Shown here in pieces: positions 8,656 to 17,405 of a stretch of 64,000 nucleotides of DNA. Source of the DNA: Fumia sp045615345. GTDB taxonomy: Bacteria > Bacillota > Clostridia > Oscillospirales > Ruminococcaceae. The first letter of the stretch is position 1. Each line of letters opens with the position of its first letter. The notes beneath the pieces were generated by a model, which was not told where the DNA came from, did no database searches, and saw only the letters and a list, made by a program, of their open reading frames with translations. The stretch covers positions 1 to 64,000 of the forward strand of contig JAZLER010000033.1 of assembly GCA_045615345.1 (NCBI GenBank). Reading direction: 5' to 3'. The position numbers were made by a program, and so were the translations under genes.

Positions 8656-9620
8656 TCTTCTTCACCTTCCGTTTCTTCAGTAATCTTTATATCTTTTGAT
8701 GTGAGCTGCAAGAAAATATCTTCAAGTGTCATTTCGTTGGACTTAAGTCCTAATAAACGCAGATTATTTGAAGAAATAGCATCGAACAAATCGCGTCTTA
8801 TGTCACTCTCGGGAGCGGCTTCGAGCATAAAGTCAGAAACACCGTCTTCTTTTTCGCCGAGATACATAACTTCGACCATATCAGGAATAGCCTCAAGAAT
8901 TTCTTTTACCTTATCAGGCTTGCCTTCGATGCGCGCAGTATATCTGAAATCCTCGCTCATATTCTTTGAGAGGTTGTCTGCTGTATCATCAGCAACAATT
9001 CTGCCCTGATTTATAATAACAACCTTGTCACAGGTAGCCTGGATTTCAGGCAGGATATGTGATGAAAGGATAACAGTATGGTCCTCACCCAAAGATTTGA
9101 TAAGGTTTCTGATATCAATAATCTGCTTGGGGTCAAGACCCACTGTCGGCTCGTCCAAGATAAGTACTTCGGGGTTTCCGATAAGAGCCTGAGCAAATCC
9201 TACACGCTGACGGTAACCTTTTGAAAGGTTTTTGATAATGCGGTCTTTAACATGAGAAATCTTGACCTTTTCGCATACAGCTTCAAGGTGTTCTTTCATA
9301 GGAAGCTCAACCTTTTTAAGCTGGTATACAAACTCAAGGTAAGAGATAACCGTCATATCAAGATAAAGCGGAGGATGTTCAGGAAGATACCCTATTCTCT
9401 TTTTAGCTTCGGTGGGATTTTCAAGGATATCAAATCCGTCAATTTTAGCAACCCCCGAAGTGGAAGAAATATAACCCGTAAGAATATTCATAGTTGTTGA
9501 TTTTCCGGCACCGTTAGGACCTAAAAATCCAAGAATTTCGCCACGGTTTACAGTAAAACTTATATCGTCTACTGCGCGTTTGTCACCGTAGCATTTGGTA
9601 AGACCTGATACTTCAATCAT
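8652..9620 (-). CDS. ABC transporter ATP-binding protein (GldA-like)
   Basis: 322 residues from ATG 9620. This start is preferred over 9635 because GGAG precedes it by nine bases. Walker A is GPNGAGKST, the signature is LSKGYRQRVG, and Walker B is LILDEPTVGLDP, followed by the switch histidine in SSHI. A C-terminal extension of about 100 residues is typical of ABC-2 exporters. It is the first gene of the four-gene Gld-like operon. The transported substrate cannot be inferred. Confidence 0.92.
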   Translation of the reverse strand: MIEVSGLTKCYGDKRAVDDISFTVNRGEILGFLGPNGAGKSTTMNILTGYISSTSGVAKIDGFDILENPTEAKKRIGYLPEHPPLYLDMTVISYLEFVYQLKKVELPMKEHLEAVCEKVKISHVKDRIIKNLSKGYRQRVGFAQALIGNPEVLILDEPTVGLDPKQIIDIRNLIKSLGEDHTVILSSHILPEIQATCDKVVIINQGRIVADDTADNLSKNMSEDFRYTARIEGKPDKVKEILEAIPDMVEVMYLGEKEDGVSDFMLEAAPESDIRRDLFDAISSNNLRLLGLKSNEMTLEDIFLQLTSKDIKITEETEGEEE

Positions 9621-9707
9621 TCTTAAAAACTCCATTCGTTTTAAACTATTTTAATTCTATCATATCTTAAGAATTTATTTGTAAACAAATAATAAAGAAA
9701 ATGTATA

Positions 9708-10613
9708 TTATCCTATCGAAAAATTACCGTCATCAATATTCAAAACTCCATACCACACCGAAACTGTTCCCCAGGTAACATCAGGTTCGTCCTTTTCCCA
9801 GGCATGGAAAACAACATAAGACTTGTCCTCATCTGTAAAAACAGAGCAATGTCCTGCGCCTTTGACGATATCGTTACACGAAAGAATTGGTTTATCATCT
9901 TTCACCCAGTTTTCTTGTTTTAAGGGGTCATCACCTTCGAGTCTTAAAAGAGCGATACAGTAATTTTCGCACCAGCAAGCCGATGCAGAATATAATATAT
10001 AAAGCTTATCATCATTCACAACTGCAAATGGACCTTCATTTATAAACGGAGAGCCCACTTCTCCTGTGGTACCACATTTTTCCCAGTCAAACAGGGGTTT
10101 TGAAATAAGAACCCTTTTCGATTTTAATTTCAATGGGCTTTCCATTTCGGCAATGTATATATCCTGACGAACATTTTCGTCACCTTCCCAACCTGCCCAG
10201 ATATAATACATTTTCCCGTGATACTTTATAACTGTGCCGTCAATCGCCCATTTATCGGTATCATCGGTTATTTTCCCTTTCATTTCATAAGGAGCCATCG
10301 GATTATCGGTGCCATTTGAAAGGACATACATTCTGTGATTGGGATTAAAACCATCATCAGCTGTCACATAAATATAACAGATATTATCGATAATATGAAG
10401 CTCAGGTGCCCAGATTTGTTTTGAATATTCAGTATTTTCGGGTGGCTGAAAAACCACCTTTATCTCTGCATTTCTAAGTCCGTCAAGAGTTTCGGCGCAC
10501 GCCATACACACCCTTGCCTCGTCCATCACAAAAGTGCGGTAATACATTCCTTTATGTTTTATGATATACGGGTCACGACAGGTCTGTCCGTCTTTATGTA
10601 TAAGTTTTTTCAT
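9708..10613 (-). CDS. GH43-like glycosidase, cytoplasmic
   Basis: 301 residues fitting a five-bladed beta-propeller. The three acidic residues expected of GH43 are visible: Asp14 in CRDPYI, Asp125 in WAIDGT and Glu193 in INEGP. WAPE near 69-71 also fits. GH43 members hydrolyse arabinofuranosides or xylosides. No signal peptide is present, so it would act on imported oligosaccharides. It stands alone behind its own promoter (10643-10671). It could belong to a neighbouring five-bladed family, but the catalytic triad argues for GH43. Confidence 0.8.
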   Translation of the reverse strand: MKKLIHKDGQTCRDPYIIKHKGMYYRTFVMDEARVCMACAETLDGLRNAEIKVVFQPPENTEYSKQIWAPELHIIDNICYIYVTADDGFNPNHRMYVLSNGTDNPMAPYEMKGKITDDTDKWAIDGTVIKYHGKMYYIWAGWEGDENVRQDIYIAEMESPLKLKSKRVLISKPLFDWEKCGTTGEVGSPFINEGPFAVVNDDKLYILYSASACWCENYCIALLRLEGDDPLKQENWVKDDKPILSCNDIVKGAGHCSVFTDEDKSYVVFHAWEKDEPDVTWGTVSVWYGVLNIDDGNFSIG

Positions 10614-10642
10614 AAATGAAGCTCCTTAAAAATATTGTTTTT

Positions 10643-10671
10643 ATTATAACATAAATTTTAAAAAATCGCAA
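10643..10671 (-). promoter_or_regulatory. Promoter of the GH43-like gene
   Basis: Minus-strand TTGCGA (10666-10671), 17-bp spacer and TATAAT (10643-10648), about 30 bases upstream of the start codon. Confidence 0.65.
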
Positions 10672-10738
10672 CACAATATCATATTTTTTTGCCCATTTTC
10701 ATAAGATTTACAAAGCATCAAAGAAAGGACAAAATAAT

Positions 10739-11659
10739 ATGAAATTTTTACCTGAAGGATCACTTATTGAAACTTATGAAAATCGTCACGCTTTTGAAAA
10801 TTTAGCCTTTTTATACGAGGCTATGGCAAAATCCAAAACCCTTGAAGCAAGAGCAATTGTATGCGAAGGAAACCACAACCTGATTGTAGATATGGGAGTT
10901 ATAAAAGGGGTTATCCCGAGAGAGGAAGCTGCAATTGGCATTTCAGAGGGGACTACCCGTGATATAGCAATAATCTCAAGGGTGAATAAGCCTGTTTGTT
11001 TTAAGATAACAGCCTTTGAACGCGACCCGTTCGGAAGAACTGTAGCACTTCTTTCAAGAAAAAAAGCACAGCTTGAGTGTAAAGAAAAATACTTGTCACA
11101 GCTTACCCCCGGTGATATCATAGATGCGAAAATCACACATTTGGAGCAGTTTGGCGCATTTGTGGATATCGGTTGCGGTATAGTTTCCCTTATTCCTATT
11201 GATATGATTTCGGTTTCAAGGATTTCTCATCCGAAGGACCGTTTTTATGTTGGTCAGAAAATCAAGGCAGTTGTTAAAAGCATTGATGGCGACAGAATTT
11301 CTTTAAGCCATAAAGAGCTGCTCGGTACATGGGAGGAAAATACAGAAAATTTCTCTCCCGGTGAAACGGTAAGCGGTATAATCCGTTCGGTTGAAGACTA
11401 TGGTATTTTTGTAGAGCTTACCCCGAACCTTGCAGGACTTGCAGAGGTAAAAGAGAATGTAACCCCCGGTCAGCAGGCAAGCGTTTTTATCAAAAGTATA
11501 ATCCCCGATAAAATGAAGGTAAAGCTTATAATCGTTGACTCTTTCGATGAAAAATATGAACTGCCCGATATGAATTACTATGTAACAGAACCTCATATTT
11601 CAAGCTGGCATTATTCACCACCCGAAAGTGAAAAGATAATAGAAACCATTTTTGAATAA
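10739..11659 (+). CDS. S1-domain RNA-binding protein
   Basis: 306 residues with two clear S1 domains, about 125-193 (GDIIDAKITHLEQFGAFVDIG ... ISLSHKE) and 208-260 (GETVSGIIRSVEDYGIFVEL). There is a diverged S1-like unit near 57-118. It resembles the short ribosomal-protein-S1-like proteins of Clostridia, much smaller than the six-domain S1 of E. coli. It probably binds mRNA, with a role in translation or RNA turnover. The ribosome binding site is AAAGGAC. It is monocistronic and ends at a hairpin shared with the convergent peptidase gene. Confidence 0.85.
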   Translation: MKFLPEGSLIETYENRHAFENLAFLYEAMAKSKTLEARAIVCEGNHNLIVDMGVIKGVIPREEAAIGISEGTTRDIAIISRVNKPVCFKITAFERDPFGRTVALLSRKKAQLECKEKYLSQLTPGDIIDAKITHLEQFGAFVDIGCGIVSLIPIDMISVSRISHPKDRFYVGQKIKAVVKSIDGDRISLSHKELLGTWEENTENFSPGETVSGIIRSVEDYGIFVELTPNLAGLAEVKENVTPGQQASVFIKSIIPDKMKVKLIIVDSFDEKYELPDMNYYVTEPHISSWHYSPPESEKIIETIFE

Positions 11660-11689
11660 AATAAGGGAGTGCATTGCACTCCCTTATTT
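11659..11689. terminator. Bidirectional terminator
   Basis: A 15-bp inverted repeat (AAATAAGGGAGTGCA and its complement) sits between the convergent S1 and M14 genes. It provides a T-rich 3' side on both strands and overlaps both gene ends. Confidence 0.8.
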
Positions 11690-12730
11690 GTCATATTCTC
11701 TTAAAGCTTTTGCAAAAGCTTTACCCATATTCACCGCTTTTACAGGGTCAAAAATATTGTCTTTTGTACCGAAATACATTGTTTCAAGTGAAAACGCAAG
11801 TTTTGCCTTTCCGACATCATTCATATAACAACAGCTTGTGTTGACATTTGAACTGTTCCAGAGGTAGTCGGGAGCCATATTATTTTCCTTTTTGTATTTA
11901 AGGGTAGTTTCATCGATATATCGCTCAAAGATTTCTGCAAAACGATTGTATTCAGGCATCTTTTCGTGTCTTTTAAGACAGAAAAAAACAGTATCGCTCT
12001 CATCTCCCGTATGGTATGGAGAATGAAAATCAAAAGCATACAAAACGCCTTTATCAGCGATTTTTCTCAGCTCTGAAACCTCAGGATAAATCGCATCTTC
12101 ACCTACTATGTAGTCCTGATTATGGTCACGCGGAATGCGTGCTTTACCCTGGTCGCCGTCAACAACCCCGTCAAAATCCACAAAAGGAACAACATAAACC
12201 TTTGAATCAGGCAATGGATTTTCAGTTAAACCTCTCACAACACCTTCAAGCACATAACTTCCTGTTGCCTCACAGGCATGATGTCTTGCCATAAGTACGA
12301 TAATTCTTTCACCGTCACCGATTGTAACAGTGGGAACACTTCTGCCTTTGCGGGATTTACAAAATTCTTTAACCTCAAGTCCGAGTTCTTTTGCAAGACG
12401 ATAAAATCTATCAGGGTGATAGAGCATATCATGAGCAAAATAAACCTTATCTTCACCCTCTTTGAAGGTATAGGTAAAAGCATTTTCTTCATTACACATA
12501 AGCCATTCCCAGTTTTCAAGGTCGTGACTTACCGCAGGACCATAATATCCGACTCTTACGGGAGAAAATTCAAATTTTACAGTTTTCCCTCCTGCACCTT
12601 CTACGCAAAAAGCCCAGTAAAACCAGTCTTTTCTCGGAGTATCGCGAAGCTCGTTATCAAGCTTTACTACCTTTTCTCCCGATTCCAGAACTTTAATATT
12701 TCCGCCCAAAAAATCCTTATGAATTATCAT
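11684..12730 (-). CDS. M14-family zinc carboxypeptidase-like protein
   Basis: 348 residues. An N-terminal beta domain (about 1-115) precedes a carboxypeptidase fold. Zinc ligands are apparent as His151 and Glu154 in RHHACEATG and His236 in FDFHSP. Arg201 lies in PRDHNQDY, and the general base is Glu316 in FSLETMY. This arrangement resembles cytosolic-carboxypeptidase-like M14 proteins, which remove C-terminal or side-chain residues from peptides. No signal peptide is visible, so it is cytoplasmic. The substrate is unknown. The ribosome binding site GGGGCG is modest. Confidence 0.85.
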   Translation of the reverse strand: MIIHKDFLGGNIKVLESGEKVVKLDNELRDTPRKDWFYWAFCVEGAGGKTVKFEFSPVRVGYYGPAVSHDLENWEWLMCNEENAFTYTFKEGEDKVYFAHDMLYHPDRFYRLAKELGLEVKEFCKSRKGRSVPTVTIGDGERIIVLMARHHACEATGSYVLEGVVRGLTENPLPDSKVYVVPFVDFDGVVDGDQGKARIPRDHNQDYIVGEDAIYPEVSELRKIADKGVLYAFDFHSPYHTGDESDTVFFCLKRHEKMPEYNRFAEIFERYIDETTLKYKKENNMAPDYLWNSSNVNTSCCYMNDVGKAKLAFSLETMYFGTKDNIFDPVKAVNMGKAFAKALREYDK

Positions 12731-12819
12731 AGCTACGCCCCGTTTCTACCATAATTCTATCAAAAAGGTTTTCTTTTTTCTACCAATAAAATGCACACAT
12801 ATAATAAAAAACTGCAAAG

Positions 12820-14073
12820 CTACCCAAAGATAACTTTTCTTACGTATTCTGCCTTTATATTCCTCGGTAAAGTTTTTTGCTTTACAGCCAAAAATGCTGC
12901 TGCTCCCGCCGCTTCTCCTATACCTGCGCAGATAGGCATCACCCTGAAATTGGAATGTGCCATATGTGTTCCCGAAATATTTCTTCCCGACAAAAGAAGA
13001 TTATCTGTATTGACAGGCAAAAGACATCGGTAAGGAATAGTGTAACCTTTTTTCTGCTTAAACTCGTGTTGGACTCCTGTTTTATCAAGCCCCGAACCCG
13101 TTATATTATGCACATCAAAATTAAAATGGGCATCCTTTACAACATAATCATCAAACACCTTAGCCTCATAAATATCCTCTTCGCAAAGGGTGTATTCTCC
13201 CTTAAAATGTCTGGTTTCCCTGACTCCTATCAGAGATGCACTGCTTATGATAAAGCAATTTTCATATCCGGGTGTGAACTCTCTTAAAAATTCTACTATT
13301 TCGTCCATCTGTCTGCGACAGATAATGGTAGCTTTTGTCAGGTCCTCTGCAGATGTACCGTCAATATCAATACAGTTTGTCATATTACAGGTAACCACAC
13401 CTGGCAAAGTGGATTTATAGAGCAAAACATGTCCCGCAGGAGGTGTAAGCTTTTCTTTTGCAAGAGCCTGAAGCTCATATTCAGGCGTATACACAAGGGT
13501 TTCAAAGGAGCCCGGGAAAACTGCTCTTTCATAATCAACACCGCCAACCTTGAACATAATTGTAACAGGCTGCATCTTGCCGTCAGATTCCCTTCCCTTT
13601 ACATACTCTGCACCTGCTTTATAAGCTATATCTCCGTCTCCGGTAGCATCAATAACCACATCTGCATAAATATCAAAAACTCCCGATTTATTAACAATCT
13701 TAACCCCTTTTACCGTATTACCTTCCATAATAACATCTATAGCAAAGGTATAAAGCATAACCTTTACCCCAACTTCTGAAAGCATTTCAAGATACAAGGT
13801 CTTAAGCTTTTCGGGATCTATAATCTGAGTGATTTCATCATAAAACTCACCCTCGTTTTTAATAGCACTTCGTCTTAAAATCTCGTGGTATACGGGACTG
13901 TCACAACTCCCTGCCCAATGGCTCATCAACCCCGAGGTTGAAATTCCGCCCACATTACCAAGTTGTTCCAACAAAATAACATTTGCTCCGTTTTTGGCGG
14001 CAGTATATGCCGCTGAAAATCCTGCAGGTCCACTGCCCGCTACTAAAATTTCTGTAAAAATTTGATTTTCCAT
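12820..14073 (-). CDS. FAD-dependent oxidoreductase
   Basis: 417 residues from ATG 14073, chosen because GGGTGA precedes it; the frame is open to 14100. The N-terminal dinucleotide-binding motif is VAGSGPAGFSAAYTAA, followed by LLEQ. Later motifs are VVIDATGDGDIAYKAG and a C-terminal LLLSGRNISGTHMAHSNFRV, typical of FAD_oxidored proteins often found in carbohydrate loci. The electron acceptor and substrate are unknown. It is divergent from an AraC regulator whose operator-like repeats lie between them, suggesting substrate-specific induction. Confidence 0.85.
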   Translation of the reverse strand: MENQIFTEILVAGSGPAGFSAAYTAAKNGANVILLEQLGNVGGISTSGLMSHWAGSCDSPVYHEILRRSAIKNEGEFYDEITQIIDPEKLKTLYLEMLSEVGVKVMLYTFAIDVIMEGNTVKGVKIVNKSGVFDIYADVVIDATGDGDIAYKAGAEYVKGRESDGKMQPVTIMFKVGGVDYERAVFPGSFETLVYTPEYELQALAKEKLTPPAGHVLLYKSTLPGVVTCNMTNCIDIDGTSAEDLTKATIICRRQMDEIVEFLREFTPGYENCFIISSASLIGVRETRHFKGEYTLCEEDIYEAKVFDDYVVKDAHFNFDVHNITGSGLDKTGVQHEFKQKKGYTIPYRCLLPVNTDNLLLSGRNISGTHMAHSNFRVMPICAGIGEAAGAAAFLAVKQKTLPRNIKAEYVRKVIFG

Positions 14074-14128
14074 AAATATCACCCTGTTTAAGCTTAACAT
14101 AACAAACTATAATAATATATATGTTTTT

Positions 14129-14169
14129 TGCAAAAAATCTTTGTATTCCTGCAAAATATATGTTAAAAT
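14129..14169 (+). promoter_or_regulatory. AraC-type direct repeats and promoter
   Basis: TGCAAAA occurs at 14129-14135 and 14150-14156, exactly 21 bp apart and in the same orientation. A promoter TTGTAT (14141-14146), 17-bp spacer and TAAAAT (14164-14169) reads into the AraC gene. On the minus strand TTTGCA (14129-14134) is 17 bp from TATAGT (14106-14111), a possible promoter for the oxidoreductase. Binding would therefore touch both promoters. Confidence 0.5.
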
Positions 14170-14185
14170 ACCTTTGGTGATATTT

Positions 14186-14908
14186 ATGATAAAAAGACTT
14201 ATAGATAACATTAAGAACTATATTGTTTATCTTGAAAATCAGGGAATCTACATTTCAATTCACACTGATTTTACTGAATTTATGCTCCCTCTTTTGGAGT
14301 ACAACATTCACAGAAATCCCCGTTGTCTGCTCATAAAAAGCGATAATAATGCGTGGGAAAGCTGTATCCGTGAACACTCAAACGAATTCAGCAAAACTTT
14401 AAAAACCGTAACCCGCACCTGTCACGCAGGAGTTACAGAAACTGTATTCTTTTTAAGCTCAGGGGGTACTGTCTGTGCAAGCAGTGATAAAATAATTCCT
14501 GACCTTGAAACCCTTGTAAACCCTCTGTGTCGTATGCTTGAATACTTGAAATCCATAACACCCGACGTTAAAGGAGAAATCACCGAAAACGAAGTCATCA
14601 ACAAAGCCATAAAGTTTGTTGACCGAAACTTCTATAACAACATCACTAACGAACAGATTGCAAAAGTCTGCTCCTGTTCGGTTTCAGGTCTTTGTCACCT
14701 GTTCAAAAAATATAAAGGGACAAGTATCCGCAAATATATAAGCCGTTTACGGATCTCATATGCCGAAACGCTCCTCACTACAACAAACCTCTCGGTATCG
14801 GCAATAGCGTCAAAATCGGGTTTTTCGGATTACAATTACTTCTCTGCAGAATTCAAAAAGAAAACGGGGCTCACCCCCACAGAATGCAGAAAAAAAGCAG
14901 GAACTTAA
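14186..14908 (+). CDS. AraC-family regulator
   Basis: 240 residues from ATG 14186 behind TTTGGTGATATTT; the earlier in-frame ATG at 14141 lies inside the promoter. The C-terminal 100 residues hold the two helix-turn-helix motifs of AraC (NEQIAKVCSCSVSGLCHLFKK and SVSAIASKSGFSDYNYFSAEFKK). The N-terminal part has CHAGVTETVFFLSSGG, reminiscent of a PocR-type sensory domain rather than a cupin. It probably controls the divergent FAD oxidoreductase. The inducer is unknown. Confidence 0.88.
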   Translation: MIKRLIDNIKNYIVYLENQGIYISIHTDFTEFMLPLLEYNIHRNPRCLLIKSDNNAWESCIREHSNEFSKTLKTVTRTCHAGVTETVFFLSSGGTVCASSDKIIPDLETLVNPLCRMLEYLKSITPDVKGEITENEVINKAIKFVDRNFYNNITNEQIAKVCSCSVSGLCHLFKKYKGTSIRKYISRLRISYAETLLTTTNLSVSAIASKSGFSDYNYFSAEFKKKTGLTPTECRKKAGT

Positions 14909-14921
14909 AGTTCCTGCTTTT
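14893..14921. terminator. Bidirectional terminator
   Basis: AAAAGCAGGAACT paired with its complement around a TA loop, with T-rich ends on both strands. It separates the convergent AraC and S41 peptidase genes and overlaps the AraC stop. Confidence 0.75.
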
Positions 14922-14924
14922 GAA

Positions 14925-16112
14925 TTATTTAGCCTTTAATACTTCTAACGCTTTCATAAGCTGAGGGTCGGTATTTTCGTCAAGGGAAGTAAACTGAAGC
15001 TGCTGCTCGGTTGTAAGTGCAACTTCGTAGTCGGGCTTAACCCCTACACCATCGAAGTTAATTCCGCTTCCGGGGTTAAAATACGCAATTGTCATTCTTA
15101 TTGCAGAGCCATCTTCAAGAGGAAAAGCCCCCTGCATAATGCCTTTACCAAAGGTGGTCTGCCCTACAAGTTCAGCCATCTTGAAATCACGCAAATCGGC
15201 AGCAAAAAGCTCGCCGGCAGAAGCAGTTTCACCATTTATAAGCACTACCATCGGCATATCGATAAACTCTGCATCCGAGGTATAAACATTCTTAACTTCA
15301 CCTTTTTTATTGACTTCGGAAACTATATCGCCTTCGGGCAAAAGGTAATCAAGTACTTCGACAACACTTGTCATAAGCCCGCCAAGGTTATTTCTTACAT
15401 CAAAGATAAGACCTTTTGCATCTTTTGAACGGAAATCCGAAACAGCATACCTGAAATCATTTACCGTTGTTTTATCAAAACCTTCAATTTTGATATATCC
15501 GTAATCACCGATAAGACGGGAGGAAATAGTAGAAGTTGCAACACTGCTTCTTGTTACTTCAACTGTTGAATCCTCACCCTCGTGGCGCACAGTAAGGGAA
15601 AGTTTGGTACCTTCCTCACCTTTTATATTGGTAGAAGCCTGAGTAAAACCGATAGTAAGAACATCTTCACCATTAACAGCAACGATAAGGTCGTTCGGTT
15701 CAATACCCACAATAGCCGCAGGTGATTCGGGGATAACCTCTGTTACTAAGATATAACCACTTTCATCATTCTGGATAGTAACACCGATACCTACAAGGGT
15801 ACCCTCGTTCTTATCCTGATAGTTTTTGTATTCTTCCTGATTCATATAATCAGCATATCTGTCGCCGAGTCCATACATATATCCGTCAGCAATGCTGTCA
15901 AGCAAAACCTCTTCGTCAATCTCACCTAAATACTGATTTCTCACATAGGTATCAATTTCCGAAAGCTTTTTGTAAAGCTGTTCGCGTTCTTCGATGTTTG
16001 AAATCTTGGAGTTGAAAATTCCTAAAGAAAAGAACATCGTAAGGGTAAACACCACAGCAGCAGTTATAGCCATAAAACAAATGGCAATACCCATAGAGAT
16101 TTTTTTATTCAT
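14925..16112 (-). CDS. C-terminal processing peptidase, S41 family
   Basis: 395 residues from ATG 16112 (GAGGTG five bases upstream). One N-terminal membrane span (about 5-30) anchors the protein, with the catalytic part outside. A PDZ domain (about 90-165) is followed by the S41 core. The catalytic serine lies in NGETASAGELFAADL and the lysine in QTTFGKGIMQ. It resembles CtpA/CtpB, which process secreted or sporulation proteins in Bacillus. It is the last gene after ftsE-ftsX-M23, a common Firmicutes neighbourhood, and may be part of the same envelope programme. Confidence 0.92.
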   Translation of the reverse strand: MNKKISMGIAICFMAITAAVVFTLTMFFSLGIFNSKISNIEEREQLYKKLSEIDTYVRNQYLGEIDEEVLLDSIADGYMYGLGDRYADYMNQEEYKNYQDKNEGTLVGIGVTIQNDESGYILVTEVIPESPAAIVGIEPNDLIVAVNGEDVLTIGFTQASTNIKGEEGTKLSLTVRHEGEDSTVEVTRSSVATSTISSRLIGDYGYIKIEGFDKTTVNDFRYAVSDFRSKDAKGLIFDVRNNLGGLMTSVVEVLDYLLPEGDIVSEVNKKGEVKNVYTSDAEFIDMPMVVLINGETASAGELFAADLRDFKMAELVGQTTFGKGIMQGAFPLEDGSAIRMTIAYFNPGSGINFDGVGVKPDYEVALTTEQQLQFTSLDENTDPQLMKALEVLKAK

Positions 16113-16181
16113 CATTTCACCTCTTGTCAAAGATTAAGGCTCTATATAGGATAGAGCCTTTTAAAGCAAAATATTCAAAAT

Positions 16182-17390
16182 TTAATAACTTACATAGTTT
16201 GCAGGGTTCTGGTGTTTACCATTAATACGCACTTCATAGTGCAGATGCGGTCCTGTGGAGTTACCTGTGGAACCTACAAGCGCGATATTCTGCCCCTGAT
16301 GGACCTGCTGTCCGATGCTTACAAGCAGTTTGCTTGCATGAGCATAAAGAGTTGAATATCCTCCGCCGTGGTCAACAATTACATAGTTTCCGTAACTGTA
16401 ATGGTTTGTCGCCTGAATAACAGTACCCGATGCAGATGCAACGATATTGGCACCGAACACACCACCGCCTGTAATATCCATACCACAATGGAAACCACCC
16501 CAACGCGAGCCGTAAGGAGAAGAAATTCTGCTGAATCCCGGCAAAGGCCAGATAAGATTACTTGCCGAGAATGTACTGTCAGCAGCAGAAGAACCATTAG
16601 CCTTATACCATGCCTGAAGTTCAGCTTCAACAGCCTTTTCTTCTGCCAGAACAGCATCACGGTTGCTCTGATATTTATCCTTGAGCGCATCGTAATCCTG
16701 CATAGCATCTTTACTCTTTGAGTATGCTTTTTCGAGGTCGGACTGTGTACTCTTGATATCTTCACGCTGAATGGTAATTTCCTGCTTGCGTTTTTCGATA
16801 GCCTGTTTTTCAGCTTCAACATCAGCTTTTTCCTTTTCGATATCAGCTTTCTGGACACGAAGGTCTTCTATAAGCTGCTGGTCGTGGTCGGAAATCGCCT
16901 TCATCATCTCGATATTTGTGAGAAAATCCGAAAAACTTTCTGCAGACAAAAGCATTTCAAAAGAAGAACTTTCCCCTGACATATACATCGCTCTCATTCT
17001 TTGCTTGAATGCTTCATATGTATCGGTAATTTCAAGCTCCTTGCTTTCGATAGCCTTTGTTTTCTGTTCAATGAGATTATTCATCTCGGTAATATCTTCA
17101 TTTAATGTAGAAATAGTCTGTTCAATAAGATTGATTTTTTTCTGATTAAGAGAAATCTGGCTGTTTATTGATGACTGTTTTTTCTTTTCGGCATTAATCT
17201 GACTGTTTACACTTGAAAGCTGTGCATTAGCCTGATTAAGCCTTGTCTGGATTTCTTTCTGTCTTGCCTGGATATCGGTCAGGGAGTCCTCTGCAAAAGC
17301 AGTTTTAATAACCCCACCGCCAAGGCCGTAACCCAAAGTGCAAACAAGACAAACTACCGTAATAAGCGCCCAGAATTTAGTTAATTTCAT
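16182..17390 (-). CDS. M23 murein hydrolase with coiled coil (EnvC/PcsB-like)
   Basis: 402 residues. A signal peptide (about 1-33, ending near AFA) precedes a long coiled coil (about 35-265) rich in Lys, Glu, Gln and Ile. A C-terminal LytM/M23 domain (about 285-400) carries the zinc ligands in HCGMD and HLHYE. The coiled coil fits a partner of FtsEX that is activated at the septum, as known for EnvC and PcsB. The gene lies 15 bases after ftsX, which supports that. With the M23 site apparently intact it may cut peptidoglycan directly, unlike EnvC. Confidence 0.92.
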   Translation of the reverse strand: MKLTKFWALITVVCLVCTLGYGLGGGVIKTAFAEDSLTDIQARQKEIQTRLNQANAQLSSVNSQINAEKKKQSSINSQISLNQKKINLIEQTISTLNEDITEMNNLIEQKTKAIESKELEITDTYEAFKQRMRAMYMSGESSSFEMLLSAESFSDFLTNIEMMKAISDHDQQLIEDLRVQKADIEKEKADVEAEKQAIEKRKQEITIQREDIKSTQSDLEKAYSKSKDAMQDYDALKDKYQSNRDAVLAEEKAVEAELQAWYKANGSSAADSTFSASNLIWPLPGFSRISSPYGSRWGGFHCGMDITGGGVFGANIVASASGTVIQATNHYSYGNYVIVDHGGGYSTLYAHASKLLVSIGQQVHQGQNIALVGSTGNSTGPHLHYEVRINGKHQNPANYVSY

Positions 17391-17405
17391 TTTGCACCTC
17401 CAAAG

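Noticed and set aside
16368..16858. Long frames on both strands across the M23 hydrolase coiled coil
   Set aside because: They are by-products of the repetitive coiled-coil codons; the signal peptide, coiled coil and M23 motifs define the true frame.
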